64,000 nucleotides of DNA from Torymus aiolomorphi (GCA_036365515.1 CM070875.1:100485128-100549127), one strand, 5' to 3'; positions 1-10,385 are shown, counted from the first letter of the stretch. The notes: generated by a model from the letters alone, not told the origin. Numbers and translations: made by a program.

Positions 1-121
1 TCTCTTGCTCTCTATTCTATCTTCTTTCATAGTAGTGATCCTATCACTTTGTCGCTTTCTGTTTACTCTTTCTTCATTCATATTACAAATACGATCAAGT
101 TTTCGTTTCTTCTCTAATTTA

Positions 122-641
122 TCACCATAAAATTTCATCTTTATTTTTAGCATAATGTAACCGACGATATTGATTTTGATAGTCTTTAAGAAAAAAAGTA
201 TTTTCGATTTCAAGAACATCATAATGTCCACTATCCAAGTTTCCAGATAATAAAAGAACTAATTTATTTCTGCTAATGCACGGACCGAATTCCCTTGCAT
301 TATAATATCCTTGATATACTGTAACTTTTACATTGTAAATACTGACAAAAGCGGCAATCTCAACTTCTCCACCAAAACTACCATTTTTAGACATATTTAG
401 TTTGTAAGAATTTGGATCAGTAATTGTTGTGTTGTAAGAACTGTTTCCTAATATAAAAGATTCATAAATTATCCAATCATTTATAATTTTTTTACTAATT
501 TCAATCGAATTTGTCTATGTTTCTCTTGATTATTGAATACAAATTCTGCAAATGCGCGGAAAAGACAGTTACCATCCGGTTTCATTTCATGTTTTATATC
601 TCTTTTTAAGATATCATTCATTTCTTCATTCATGTTCATAA
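122..641 (-). pseudogene. OTU-type cysteine protease fragment, frameshifted
   Basis: OTU proteases cleave ubiquitin-like conjugates. Reading the minus strand from an ATG at 641, the first frame contains KPDGNCLFRAFA, which matches the OTU catalytic D-G-N-C motif. After a run of A's near 500 the frame breaks. The second frame (394 to 122) carries the second half of the fold: GGEVEIAAF, the strand VKVTVYQ, and the catalytic-His motif GHYDVL. The stop is at 122-124. Another frame stays open to the window edge and encodes an Arg/Lys/Glu-rich segment with repeated R-x2-x-R spacing, like the basic N-terminal regions of some Helitron proteins. OTU domains occur in host genes and as passengers in some Helitrons, and a Helitron lies at 32-37 kb. 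I infer a transposon passenger, but a host OTU pseudogene is possible. OTU identity is firm; the origin is not. Confidence 0.75.
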
Positions 642-2520
642 CAGTTTACATTAAATACATTAAATACAACATAGTTTTGTATTAAAATTTTTATTTCAAT
701 TAATTATTTATATTATTTATATTATTTTTAAAATATTTGGTTAATTTTATGAGTAAATCAAAAGTTTTTTTTTTTCATTCATTTTATAATTCTTAAAGAG
801 TTATGAATAATTTAAAATAATTTTTTAACATATAAAAACAATTTTTAAAGAATTGTAAATAAAAATTGTAAATATATAAAATTGTTTTAAAATTCAAATA
901 TGTTGAATTAATAATGAAATGAAAAAATTGTAAATAAATTTATTGACAATGAAAATGCATTTTTTTAATAAAGATTAATTGAAACTATTGTATGTACATA
1001 TTGTAAATATGTATTACAAAATTGTAAATACATATTTATTATAAAATTGTAAATATATATTTATTATACAATTGTAAATCTCTCAATGAATAAAATCAAT
1101 AAAATGGTATCAATAAAATTTCATCACGATAATACGTTTTGTTTTCCATCCTTGTCCTCGTCCACGTCCTCTACCCTGCCCACGTAACATTTTTTTACAG
1201 TTTGTTAATAGTTATTAACATTTTATTATAGTGTTTTTACATTTTTTTACACTTATTAACACTTTATTAAACCTTTTTTACACGTTCTTAAATTCTTTTA
1301 CAGTTTTTTAACACATTCTTGCAGTTTTTATATATTTTCTTAAAGTTACATTTTATTTACATTTTAATATGTTTTGTATTTTACTATTTTTAACATTTTT
1401 TTATACTGTTTTACATTTTTTGACACATTCTTACATTTTGGCAAACTTTCTTACATTTTATATTTATAGACTTTTACGGCTAATAACAATTTTATGAACT
1501 GTAGAATGAAAGTGTAGAAAACTGAAAATTTTTATGGATTTTTACAAATTTTTAATTATATATCTTTAAATATGTTGGATTCATTAATATAAAAATAATT
1601 TACCTTTTTGAAATGAGGAACCACTTTGGATAAAACTTAGGATAAAAGTTTACCACTTATTAATTTTTCTTGGTTGACGGAATTCACCAATCTAGGCCTA
1701 ATCCCCTATTAAACACTTTGAATTTTAAGAATCTATATATAAATGGATGGCAAAATAAGTAAATCGGGAATACGTAAATTTCTTCTACTAACCTATAAAC
1801 CTACTTCTCTACTGAATACTATGAATTTGAGAATTATATAAAGGAATAGAAATCATATAAAATAACTAAATTGGGAATACGATTTATTTAGTAAGACCTA
1901 ATTGCCTATAAAATAAATTTGAAAATAATTGAAATAAATAATGCTAGGTACAAAGGAGGTTAATTTTGCTACACGTGCAGAAAGGAGTCAACTTGACTGT
2001 GTGTTAAAAAAGAGGTCGACTTGTTTGCACGGCAAAAAAGGGAGGGTAACAAAGAAAAATAACCTTTTTTTTATTTTTCAACTAATGTTACTTTTCTTTT
2101 TCCGAGCAGTTAAATTAACTTCTTTCTTAACGTACAGATTAGTTAACTTCCTTCTTAATGTGCAATTTGCGTGTAATTTGAAAGGCAACGGAATAAAAAT
2201 TATTATTTCAGAATTCTAATGAAGGAAGCGTATTTTAAACATAAAAATAGGGTTATGTGGACATTCGATTTACAAATTAGGACTTTTTTAAGTGTATACT
2301 TACATGAAGTTTTCTTGGAAAAATTCTACAATGAAATTTTTTTAACGAAATATCTCAAATTAAGTATTACTTACGCAAAATACTGAATAATAATATTTGG
2401 AAAAGATAATATTACTTAATGCTGAATATTTTTCCGTTGTATAATATCCTTTTTCCTCATAATCGACGAATATAATTTTTGCATCATTCAATATATTTTT
2501 CTAAATATTTTTATTCAGTA
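642..2520. other. AT-rich spacer, no gene seen
   Basis: Very AT-rich sequence with short dispersed direct repeats of attgtaaata-type words (about 840-1080) and T-rich tracts with recurring cattttttaca words (about 1190-1450). A 92-aa frame at 1941-2219 has no recognisable motif and looks like chance. A short minus-strand frame at about 1190 begins with an RG-rich stretch but ends within 30 codons. Confidence 0.5.
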
Positions 2521-2659
2521 TTTTACATAAACAATATTTTCCCTCGGACATGCGCGCGGGCGCTGAAGCGCCGCGGGTCAGGAAATTTCGGCAGCCAATC
2601 AGAGCGCGCGGTTGGTCTAAAATAGGATGCGAAAGTACGTACTTTCGGGTGGGCGAGTA

Positions 2660-2840
2660 AGAAAAGACTATTTTTAATTAGCTTTTACGTTATTTTTATG
2701 TTATTCCACGATATTTGTTTCATTACTAAACGTTAATTTCATATAAAATATCATAATATAACGTAAAAATAACGTGAAATTAACGTAATATAACAAATCT
2801 AGTCGGAAAATCGCATAAAATAACGGAAAAGAGCATGGTT
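2660..2840. repeat. ACGTTA-rich near-palindromic stretch
   Basis: Words such as acgttattttta, aacgttaattt and taacgtaaaaataacg recur on both strands, giving imperfect inverted repeats around 2730-2790. Just upstream (2545-2640) is a short GC-rich patch containing cgcgcgggcgctgaagcgcc. This may be the end of a MITE, but I find no clear boundaries. Confidence 0.35.
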
Positions 2841-2845
2841 CTCGA

Positions 2846-3076
2846 TTATAAAAATAATATCAACTGTAATCTAATATCAACTGATAAGAATTTTTTTATC
2901 GGTCTTACATTCTTATAAATTAAATTATTATAAATATTAATGGCAGTCAGATTGCCCTTGTTTATAATCACCTCCTTAGAATCTGAAATAGAAACTTAAT
3001 TAAAACCTGAACTGTAATACCGATAAAAAAATTCTTATCAGTTGATATTAGATTACAGTCGACATAAGTAGTATTG
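2846..3076. repeat. Short Penelope-derived element with inverted ends
   Basis: The left end reads atatcaactgataagaatt and the right end is its reverse complement, each followed by the accgataaaaaa/ttttttatcggt continuation. The interior contains the gcagtcagattgcccttgtt segment, which also lies in the 3' regions of the Penelope-like element at 54.4 kb and 56.7 kb. The larger element is therefore the probable parent, and this is a short internally deleted copy with inverted ends. Confidence 0.65.
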
Positions 3077-3343
3077 TTTAATGATAAAAATAATAAGTAA
3101 AATGTTGATTCCTTCCAAACTTATGAATGTTTAAAATAGATCATTGAAAGTGCATAAAAAATATGTCTGCAATTAAACAGTTTAATTTTAGGGATTAATC
3201 AGTATATTTTCGATGTTTTACTTTGAACTTTCATAACTTTGAAAGGAACAAACATGTTATAATTATAAAAAAAGCAAATGATAGCTGATTTTCTCAAGTT
3301 TCATTTTTAATTTTCGAAATTATATTTTCTATGACTAACGACT

Positions 3344-3610
3344 ACGTCGACATGCTTTACTTATACTATAAAATAGTAAAGTGCGCCCTGCGGAAGTAAT
3401 ATGGTTCTTTACACCCGGCGGAAGTAATATGGCTCTTTACGCCCAGCGGAAGTAAAAATGGGTCTCTACGATCGGCGGGTGTAAAGCGTATTTTTACTCC
3501 CGGCGGGAGAATAGCCCCTCTTAAATCTAAAATGGCTCTTTACACCCGACGGGAGCAAAGTGGCTCTTTACGCCCAATTATACGACACGGCGGCGGGCGG
3601 CGGCGGCGGC
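3344..3610. repeat. Degenerate GC-rich minisatellite
   Basis: Five to six imperfect copies of a unit of about 25-35 bp built from cggcggaagtaatatggctc followed by tttacgcc-type words. The unit alternates 'ggctctttac' with 'cccggcggaagtaa'. It ends in a (CGG)n run at 3590-3620 just before a TA microsatellite. No coding frame is supported. Confidence 0.55.
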
Positions 3611-3637
3611 GACAGCGGCGAAATATTTTTATATTAT

Positions 3638-3641
<4 letters not shown>

Positions 3642-3673
<32 letters not shown>

Positions 3674-3868
3674 GTTTTATGTTAGTTTCCAGGACATTCC
3701 AGATGTTTAACGTTGGTTTCGGGGACATTTGTTAGTTTTGGGGACAGTCCCTGAATCTACATATGTTTAACGTCAGTTTTGAGGACATCGGCCCCCATAA
3801 GAGACATTATTTCTTTAGTCACGTATAGCTATACAGTAACATGGGGTCCTGGGAACTAACGTTATACA

Positions 3869-3936
<68 letters not shown>
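3642..3936. repeat. TA-bounded dispersed repeat, copy A
   Basis: A (TA)n tract at 3642-3669 and another at 3872-3936 bracket about 205 bp that begins ttatgttttatgttagtttc. The same block, with only a few differences, is found at 31919-32133, also between TA tracts. It contains the words gacattatttctttagtcac. It looks like a non-autonomous element that uses TA microsatellites as its site. Confidence 0.7.
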
Positions 3937-3939
<3 letters not shown>

Positions 3940-4278
3940 GTCGTTTATCGGTTTTGAAGAGTTTTCCTAGATACTATATACCGGTTTTGAAGAGTTTCTC
4001 CAGTTTTGAAGAGCCTCTTCACACCGGCAAAGATATATATGACCGGTTTTCGAGAGTTTTCGGCCATTTTCTAGAGTCTATAGCCCCAGGGTCCATATTT
4101 CTTTAGTCACGTTAACATAGGGGTTATAGACTCTAGAAAATGGCCGAAAACTCTCCAAAACCGGTCATATATATCTTTGCCGGTGTGAAGAGGCTCTTCA
4201 AAACCGGAGAAACTCTTCAAAACCGGTATATGATATCTCGAAAAACTCGTCAAAACCGCGAAACGACATAAATATATG
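3937..4278. repeat. Foldback palindrome 1
   Basis: The left arm (about 3940-4095) and right arm (about 4110-4275) are near-perfect reverse complements, sharing agagtctatagccc, gaaaatggccgaaaactc and cggtcatatatatctttgcc. The centre lies near 4100 in ttctttagtcacgttaac. The arms contain several cggttttgaagag words. The structure could form a long hairpin and is typical of a foldback element or MITE. No transposase is encoded. Confidence 0.8.
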
Positions 4279-4415
4279 TGTATATGTATGTCAAATGCCG
4301 CTTTTGGGGACTCACTGATACATAGCAATGAGACCGCGATACATGAGGTTACATTGATTACACAAATCTATGTATCCAAGTCTCAGCGAAAAAAATGCAA
4401 ATTAAACATTTATAT

Positions 4416-5160
4416 TTTTCGACGGTTTTGAGAACTCGAAAAAATCGCCGCTTAAGGACGTTCTCCGAGTCGAACAGCAATCTTAGTTTTTATATTTTTA
4501 AATAATGTTTTATTAATTTGATAATCCAAGAGTAAGTACATGTAACAAATATATACTTGAAAGAACATAAGACAATCTTTATCAGACAAATTCAGGCAAT
4601 AGTCACTATGCTATTTTTACAGTTAAAGACAGAAACTTCAATAAGTTCTTTAAATTTTTTTATTTTTTATCCGATCTTAACAAAATAAAGCTTATTTTGT
4701 TCGTCAAGAAATTTCAGGGGTAGTATCGATGGGAAAATTTATGATACGAGTTACCAGTATGGCGCAATATCAATTTGTTTAAGAAAGTTTTGATGAAAAC
4801 TTGACTTGCTCTTCTTAAATAAATTGATATTGCGCCTTACTGGTAATTCGTATCATAAATTTCCCATCCATACTCCCCCTGAAATTGCTTAACGAACAAA
4901 ATAAGCTCTATTTCGTTAAGATCGGATAAAAAATAAAAAAATTTAAAGAACTTATTGAAGTTTTTGTCTTTAATTGTAACAATACCATAGTGACTATTGC
5001 CTGAATTTGTCTAAAAAAAATTGTCTTATGTTCTTTCAAGTATATATTTGTTACATGTACTTACTCTTGGATTATCAAATTAATAAAACATTATATAAAA
5101 ATATAAAAACTTAAATTGCTGTTTCGACCCGGAGAACGTCCTTAAGTCCTCGAAACCGGC
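4416..5160. repeat. Foldback palindrome 2
   Basis: The left arm (about 4450-4785) and right arm (about 4815-5145) are inverted copies of about 330 bp, with outer ends gcttaaggacgttctccg and cggagaacgtccttaag. The loop is about 30 bp around gttttgatgaaaacttgact. The arms share long blocks such as gtaagtacatgtaacaaata. No coding frame lies inside. The tips (cggttttgagaactcg / cctcgaaaccgg) resemble words in foldback 1. Confidence 0.8.
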
Positions 5161-5463
5161 AAACAAGTGCCTATATAATAATATATCATGGACTGCTAAA
5201 ATTATGTACAAGATTTCACGTACATAAATGAAAACATAATCTCAGAAATGCTAATCAAATCAATGAACAGCTCTGAAGAAAAAACCGAAAGAATATAAAT
5301 AATAACTTAGAAAAATGTACTTTTCGATATCTAACTGAATTCTCAATAGAGCCTTAATCTACCTCATAGATAGACACATTCTCAAAAGTGTAGTAACAAT
5401 TACGATATATAAATATATGAACTACTATATAAAAATATGTACAGTTCCCAGAAACGCCTTACT

Positions 5464-5494
<31 letters not shown>

Positions 5495-5700
5495 GGAACG
5501 CGACTTATGCAGACAATTTCTGAACTGGTGCGAGACTTATGCTGACTTTGCGGTACTTATGCGGTCGTCCGCATCATTTTTTCGTGTTAATTTTACATAA
5601 GTATTAACACGCGATGTCAACATAAGTCCTGTTTCATATATATATAATGCCAAACATAGGACGATAATGTATTGATAGCAGCACTCGTCGAAATCAGCAT
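5161..5700. other. Spacer with satellite-like and acttatgc repeats
   Basis: 5170-5460 has the same word style as the satellite at 23-25 kb (actgctaaaattatgtacaa, 'ttctcaaaagtgtag'), so it may be a diverged monomer. After a TA tract at 5467-5494, the words gacttatgc, gcggtacttatgcgg and acataagtattaac recur in both orientations. No gene is seen. Confidence 0.4.
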
Positions 5701-5701
5701 C

Positions 5702-6770
5702 CTACGCTGCCACATCAGAGCCGCTCGACCGCTCAGAGGGAGCTCGGGGTTGACGGCACACGTTGTCACGAGGAAACACATCCTCCGTAGGCACCCCCGC
5801 AGTTCTCGCTCCCCGTTGGGCAACGGCATCCAGGGTGGTTCCTCTACCAATCCCGTGGCGAATCCCCACTCCCCGGGTGCGCAGGCAGGTGCCGGCGCGT
5901 TCCGACGAGAGCGGAGTTGAAGTCCAGGGCAACGGCTCAAAAAAACTGTTGATGACGGAACCAGGATTCGGTGGGCGGGCAACACTTGCCTGAAGTGAAG
6001 GACTCCTTTTAACATCTACATCTTCACCAGATCGTAGACGAGCAAAGAAGGCACCCCTGCCCTGCCCACGCAGATTGCCTACTTCCCGGGTCATCAGCAT
6101 ATCACCGGCCCTCTCCGACTCGGTTGGCGAAGGAGACCTTGGCGGCGAGACGAGTCGCTGATCCTCGGGTGCGGGGCTGGCCTGACGAGAAGGCTCCGCC
6201 GGAACCACGGAGTTCGCCATCGCAGAACGGCGACGAGATTCCGCCAGCCGGAGGGCATTTTGGACACGTCGGCGAATAATTTGGTTCACTTGGTTAGGAG
6301 TCGGCACGGCTGGCGATCTTGGACGGAGCCAGCAGGCAGGGGGAACAGGGCCCGAGAACGTAGGAAACCCTTCTCTCACACGTCGCTGCGGCGAGACGGG
6401 GCCTGGTCGTGCCACACGTGAAGGTGCGGCTACTCGAGGCGGAACAAAACCTCTCGGTCGTCTTTGCAACTGACGACACAGGACAGGAGACCGACCGCGC
6501 TAGAGAAAAAGAAAGAAAGCAATATAAATAATTGTTACAAAGCAATTTTGGCTGTGAGAACTTAGTGAAGTTCTTTAATTGGTCTTAAAGAATATATAAC
6601 AAAAAAAAGCGAAATGTTACAGTAACGTTCACCGGATGAATAATCAGCCAGTTTAATAAACAATAAAGCCACGAGTATCGCAAAACAATGCTCACCAGAC
6701 GGTATGGCGGGGAGAGCGGTCGAACGACCACTTCTATGCTGAAAACACCAAATACTCCTGAGACCTCCAT
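5702..6770 (-). CDS. Two-exon gene encoding a 290-aa Arg/Pro/Ser-rich protein of unknown function
   Basis: I do not recognise the family. Exon 1 codes from the ATG at 6770 to 6696 (25 codons, beginning MEVSGVFGVF). A donor CTG|GTGAGC follows. The acceptor is a pyrimidine tract ending tttctctag at 6500. Exon 2 (6499-5702, 265 codons plus stop) continues exactly in phase, and no stop interrupts 290 codons. The protein is basic and disordered-looking. It has a possible helix around QVNQIIRRRVQNALRLAE (about residues 95-115) and an internal repeat of the form SERAG-x2-L-x-TR-x-VG-x-R-x-G-x-GRG seen twice. A TATA box lies about 65 bp upstream. The coding sequence is GC-rich, unlike the AT-rich surroundings. 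Reading the long exon as part of the neighbouring JmjC/zinc-finger transcription unit is an alternative. Confidence 0.6.
6500..6695 (-). other. Predicted intron, 196 bp
   Basis: It has a GTGAGC donor, an AT-rich body and a tttctttctttttctctag acceptor. Both flanking codons are complete, so it is a phase-0 intron. The AT-rich intron contrasts with the GC-rich exons. Confidence 0.6.
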
Positions 6771-6804
6771 GATAAGCTTGCGAGAGCGACGGGTTGACGA
6801 CTGG

Positions 6805-6840
6805 CGACGCTGCTGACCGGCAGGGTGTCCATTTATACAA
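6805..6840 (-). promoter_or_regulatory. Candidate TATA-box promoter
   Basis: On the minus strand gtataaatgg lies at about 6829-6838. A GTCAGC word about 25 bp downstream resembles an arthropod initiator, and the ATG at 6770 follows. Spacing suits a focused RNA polymerase II promoter for the two-exon gene. Confidence 0.5.
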
Positions 6841-6974
6841 AACTATCGCTGAGCAGCAAGCGCTCCCCACGCCGACCCGCAGCATGGCGTGAGCGCTACC
6901 TCAGCAGCACGCAGCAGCCGTTTCCCGGAAACCACGAGACCAGCAAGGAAAGTGCCGATGCAGAGGAGTCGAGG

Positions 6975-8450
6975 TCATAGCCTGCAACGTCGCAAGGCGC
7001 TCAAGAAAAAAAAACGATTACATGGATGACCCAGGTGGGCTCCGAAACGACACGTGGGCCTATGCCGTTCATAGCCCATGGCCGTGAACTCGAGACCGCA
7101 CCACTCACAAACGGCGGGGCCACCTCTACAAACCCTTATGTGCCGAGGAAGATAGCGTGACCGGAAGAGGCCACCACATTTCGGACACGACTTGTGAAGC
7201 CCCGTTCCCCCACTAGCGTGAACCTGGGACATATGCTTCTCCAGGGATGTCTTTGTCGCATAGGCCATCGCACAGAGGCGACACCAGAAGACGGAAGATT
7301 GTGAGCCGACCAAGTGCCGCCGCGTGCATTCGATCCAGATGCGCTGAAGGGGAAACCTCTAAGCAGCCCTCGACGGGGCATTCCCGGAAAGGGATAGACC
7401 GAGATGTAACGAATTCAGCAGAGGCCCGGTTCCTGGGAATTGGCTGGATGGTCCGCCCGGGGCAAGCGCACACAGGCTGTTTCAGTGCTGCGTTCCACCG
7501 CTGGCCTCCGAGGTTAACGGCTTCCGCGAGCAACACTCCCGTATTCAGCACCTGGTAGTAGACGCCGCCCTGCACGTAGATAAGGGTACCCGGAAGCTGA
7601 CATGCCACCTGGTATGGAACGCCATGGGATCTCAGTTATTCCGGAGTGACAACAAGATTCTTGTGGTAATGCGGCAAGGGGCATCCATCAAGCCAGGAGG
7701 CAACGTCCTCTAGGTTCTCCCGTATTTGACGAATCGTCGTTATTAAGGCATCCGTGAAGGTCTGAGAGAAGTCCGGATGGACAAAAAGCCATAGTTTCTC
7801 AGCACCTTGGGCTCCCAGTGGACTAGATTACAGGAGTCTAGGGAGCCGTCCTCCGGGTGAACTTCCGAAAAAGAGAGAGCCCCCGATAGACAGTAGGAGG
7901 GTATATTAATACCGGGACACTCTTCCTATGATGGATTTAGCTCCGGCGATATATGGAACGGCACATCCCTGAGAGCAGAAGGTAAAGCAATGCCATCATT
8001 GCAAAAATCCATGGCGTAGGCGGGAGAAGCTTTTTTCGCCACGATCGCCTCAATGGAGGTGGAAAGATACTTCTCAATCGAAGGCAAGTCGGATAAGGGT
8101 AACGTAGTCTGTACAGCAGCGGGTATCGTCTAGAAGAAGGAAAGGAGAATATAATGGCACGCACTTTATAGGACCAGGAAATAAAAACAAAAGAAAAGAA
8201 ACGAATAGATAACTTACGCAGAGATATACGGCCATCGATCATCATCTGATAAAGCGAGTACATCACTCCGTTTATCATTTACAAACACCCCAGCCGCACT
8301 TGTCGAGCGCAAGCGAAGGGCTGTAAACGGGACTCGAACCTCCCGAACCAGAGATCGCAACAAGGGCTCCGTGTGACACGGTGATGAAACAGCACGACAT
8401 CGCGGAACTAGAAAAATAAAAGGGAATTCAGTTCTCAAAATTAATTTCAC
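6975..8450 (-). pseudogene. JmjC-domain protein with C-terminal C2H2/C2HC zinc fingers, broken
   Basis: JmjC proteins are Fe(II)/2-oxoglutarate oxygenases, many of them histone demethylases. On the minus strand from about 8130, one frame reads ISPELNPS-stop-EECPGINIPS, then SFSEVHPEDGSLDS, where HPED matches the iron-binding H-x-E/D of JmjC. After a one-base shift come GAEKLWLFVHPD, LPHYHKNLVVTPE-stop-LRSHGVPYQV and PGTLIYVQGG, then VYYQVLNTGVLLAEAVN. This is the second half of the cupin fold, with Tyr where the second iron-binding His is expected. Four zinc fingers follow: a CxxxxC..H..H finger at about 7350, then, after another frameshift, one canonical C2H2 and two C2HC fingers (7290-7040). 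Exon-like junctions occur upstream (acceptor ctttttatttttctag near 8410, donor gcgtaagt near 8217, acceptor tccttcttctag near 8130). Family order resembles plant REF6-type proteins, but that is an analogy only. Confidence 0.65.
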
Positions 8451-8760
8451 TAACTATAGGGGTATTACTTACTCGTACAAAAGTAATAATAAGGGAAATC
8501 GGGAATATACAAAGCTAGATGTTTAAATTTTAGGATAATGATACGCCTGCGTAAAATGAATTGTTCTTAGAGGCCTTATAAAACGAATTTCAAAAGTAAA
8601 TATTAACAACATTTTAACAAATTATAGAAATTTTAGTTAACATTTTAAGACCGTTTTATCCATATAACATACTATATTTGCGATATCTTCGAATCGTTTA
8701 TAAATCATCATACGAATATAAGGTTGGATAATTATGCTACTATAGTTAGATTAAATTTAA

Positions 8761-9031
8761 CCTTTGTTTGACACACTGGGGTACGAACAACCCCACGTCA
8801 TTTGTATGTTGATTTAAAGTACTTAAATCTAAGAAAATCAGATCTGTAGGCCATCTGGAATTGATTCGAGAGTACTACTTCCTCTTCCAGCTATGGCCAT
8901 AATTTTCAGACCATTAGTCTCCGTGCGACAGTCGACCGAAATTGTATTTTTTATTGACGATTTCATCGATGGGGTACAAATAACCCCAGTGTTTCAAGTA
9001 TGCTACACCAGGGAAGTGTGTCAAACAAAGG
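8761..9031. mobile_element. piggyBac-type MITE, 271 bp
   Basis: The ends are the perfect inverted repeat CCTTTGTTTGACACACT. The element is flanked on both sides by TTAA (8757-8760 and 9032-9035), the piggyBac target duplication, and the CC(Y)TT start is typical of piggyBac ends. A subterminal block ggggtacgaacaacccc is repeated as ggggtacaaataacccc near the other end. It is too short to encode transposase. A piggyBac transposase remnant at 48.7 kb shows that the superfamily has been in the genome. Confidence 0.85.
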
Positions 9032-9237
9032 TTAAGAAAAAATATTTTTTCACAACCATTTTTTTAAATATGGTAAAATAGATTAGGAACGCCAGAACAT
9101 ACAGTAAGCGAGAATAAGAGATGCGAGGGGCGAAGGTAAAGTAATAAATGTAGACGCGGACAGGCGAAAACAGTATCGGAAAGAATTGAAGGAATAAGAA
9201 AAGAGTCCGAAAAAACAGAAAATAGTAATATAAGACG

Positions 9238-9238
<1 letters not shown>

Positions 9239-9330
<92 letters not shown>
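9239..9330. repeat. (TA)n microsatellite
   Basis: An almost pure TA tract of about 90 bp with one tg interruption. It abuts the left end of mariner element 1. Confidence 0.95.
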
Positions 9331-10131
9331 CCGGATGTCCCATTTTAAAACCACCAGGCAAATATCTCGAAAACTAAGGGAGATGGAAAAAAACTTTTAA
9401 TACAAAAGTTGTAGGGTTCAGAGGGGCCCAACTGATCGTGACCTTGGTTATGACTTTGAGGTCAATGATCAAGTTCATTTGAAGGTCAAATCGATTTTTT
9501 CAAACGGGAACCCCCACTTTTGACCTCGTAAATGGAAAGAGCGGAAAATTTTTCGTTCAGATATGTCCTTGAGTCAAGGTCATGGTCATGGTCATGGTCA
9601 TGTTTAAAATCAAAATCAATAAACGCATCAAAACATTCCCATAATTAGGTATACGAGACAAATTGTTAAATACAAAAGTTGTAGGGTTCAGAGGGGCCCA
9701 ACTGATCATAACCTTGTTTATGACCTTGAGGTCAATGATCAAGGTCATTTGAAGGTCAAATCGATTTTTTCAAATGGGAACCCCCACTTTTGACCTCGTA
9801 AATGGAAAGAGCCGAAAATTTTACGTTTAGATATGTCCTTAGTCAAGGCCATGGTCATGGTCATGGTCATGTTTAAAATCAAAATCAATCAACGCATCCA
9901 AACATTCCCATAATTACGCATACGAGTGTTAAATACAGAAGTTGTAGTGTTTGGAGGGGCCCAACTGATCGTGACCTTGACCATGAACTTGAGGTCAAGG
10001 ATGATGTCGTTTGAAGGTTAAATCAATTTTGTTTAACGGCAACCCTCACTTTTGACCTCGTAAATAGAAAAACCGAAAAATTCTGATATGACCTTGGGTC
10101 AAGGTCATGGTCAAAGTTATGGTCAGTTTCC

Positions 10132-10385
10132 GTGCAGTTAAGAGCAAAGTCGCAGATGACCCGGTCACTTAAGGCAAGGTCGGAGATTACCCGGCCAGTT
10201 AAGGCAAGGTCGGAGATGACCCGGCTAGTTAAGGCAAGGTCGGAGATGACCCGGCCAGTTAAGGCAAGGTCGGAGATGACCCGGCCAGTTAAAGCAAGGT
10301 CGGAGATGATCCGGTCAGTTAAGGCAAGGTCGGAGATGACCCGGCCAGTTAAGGCAAGGTCGGCGATGATCAGGCCAGCTAAAAA
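10132..10385. repeat. 30-bp minisatellite inside mariner 1
   Basis: About eight tandem copies of a 30-bp unit containing agttaaggcaaggtcgg followed by agatgacccggcc. Because 30 is divisible by three, both strands read as 10-residue peptide repeats. I treat those frames as artefacts. The unit carries CAAGGTC, a variant of the word that fills the inverted repeats. Confidence 0.85.

Noticed and set aside
1941..2219. 92-aa plus-strand frame
   Set aside because: No motif, AT-rich surroundings and composition expected by chance.
5672..5993. Plus-strand frames of 76-82 aa in the GC island
   Set aside because: Antisense shadows of the long minus-strand exon.
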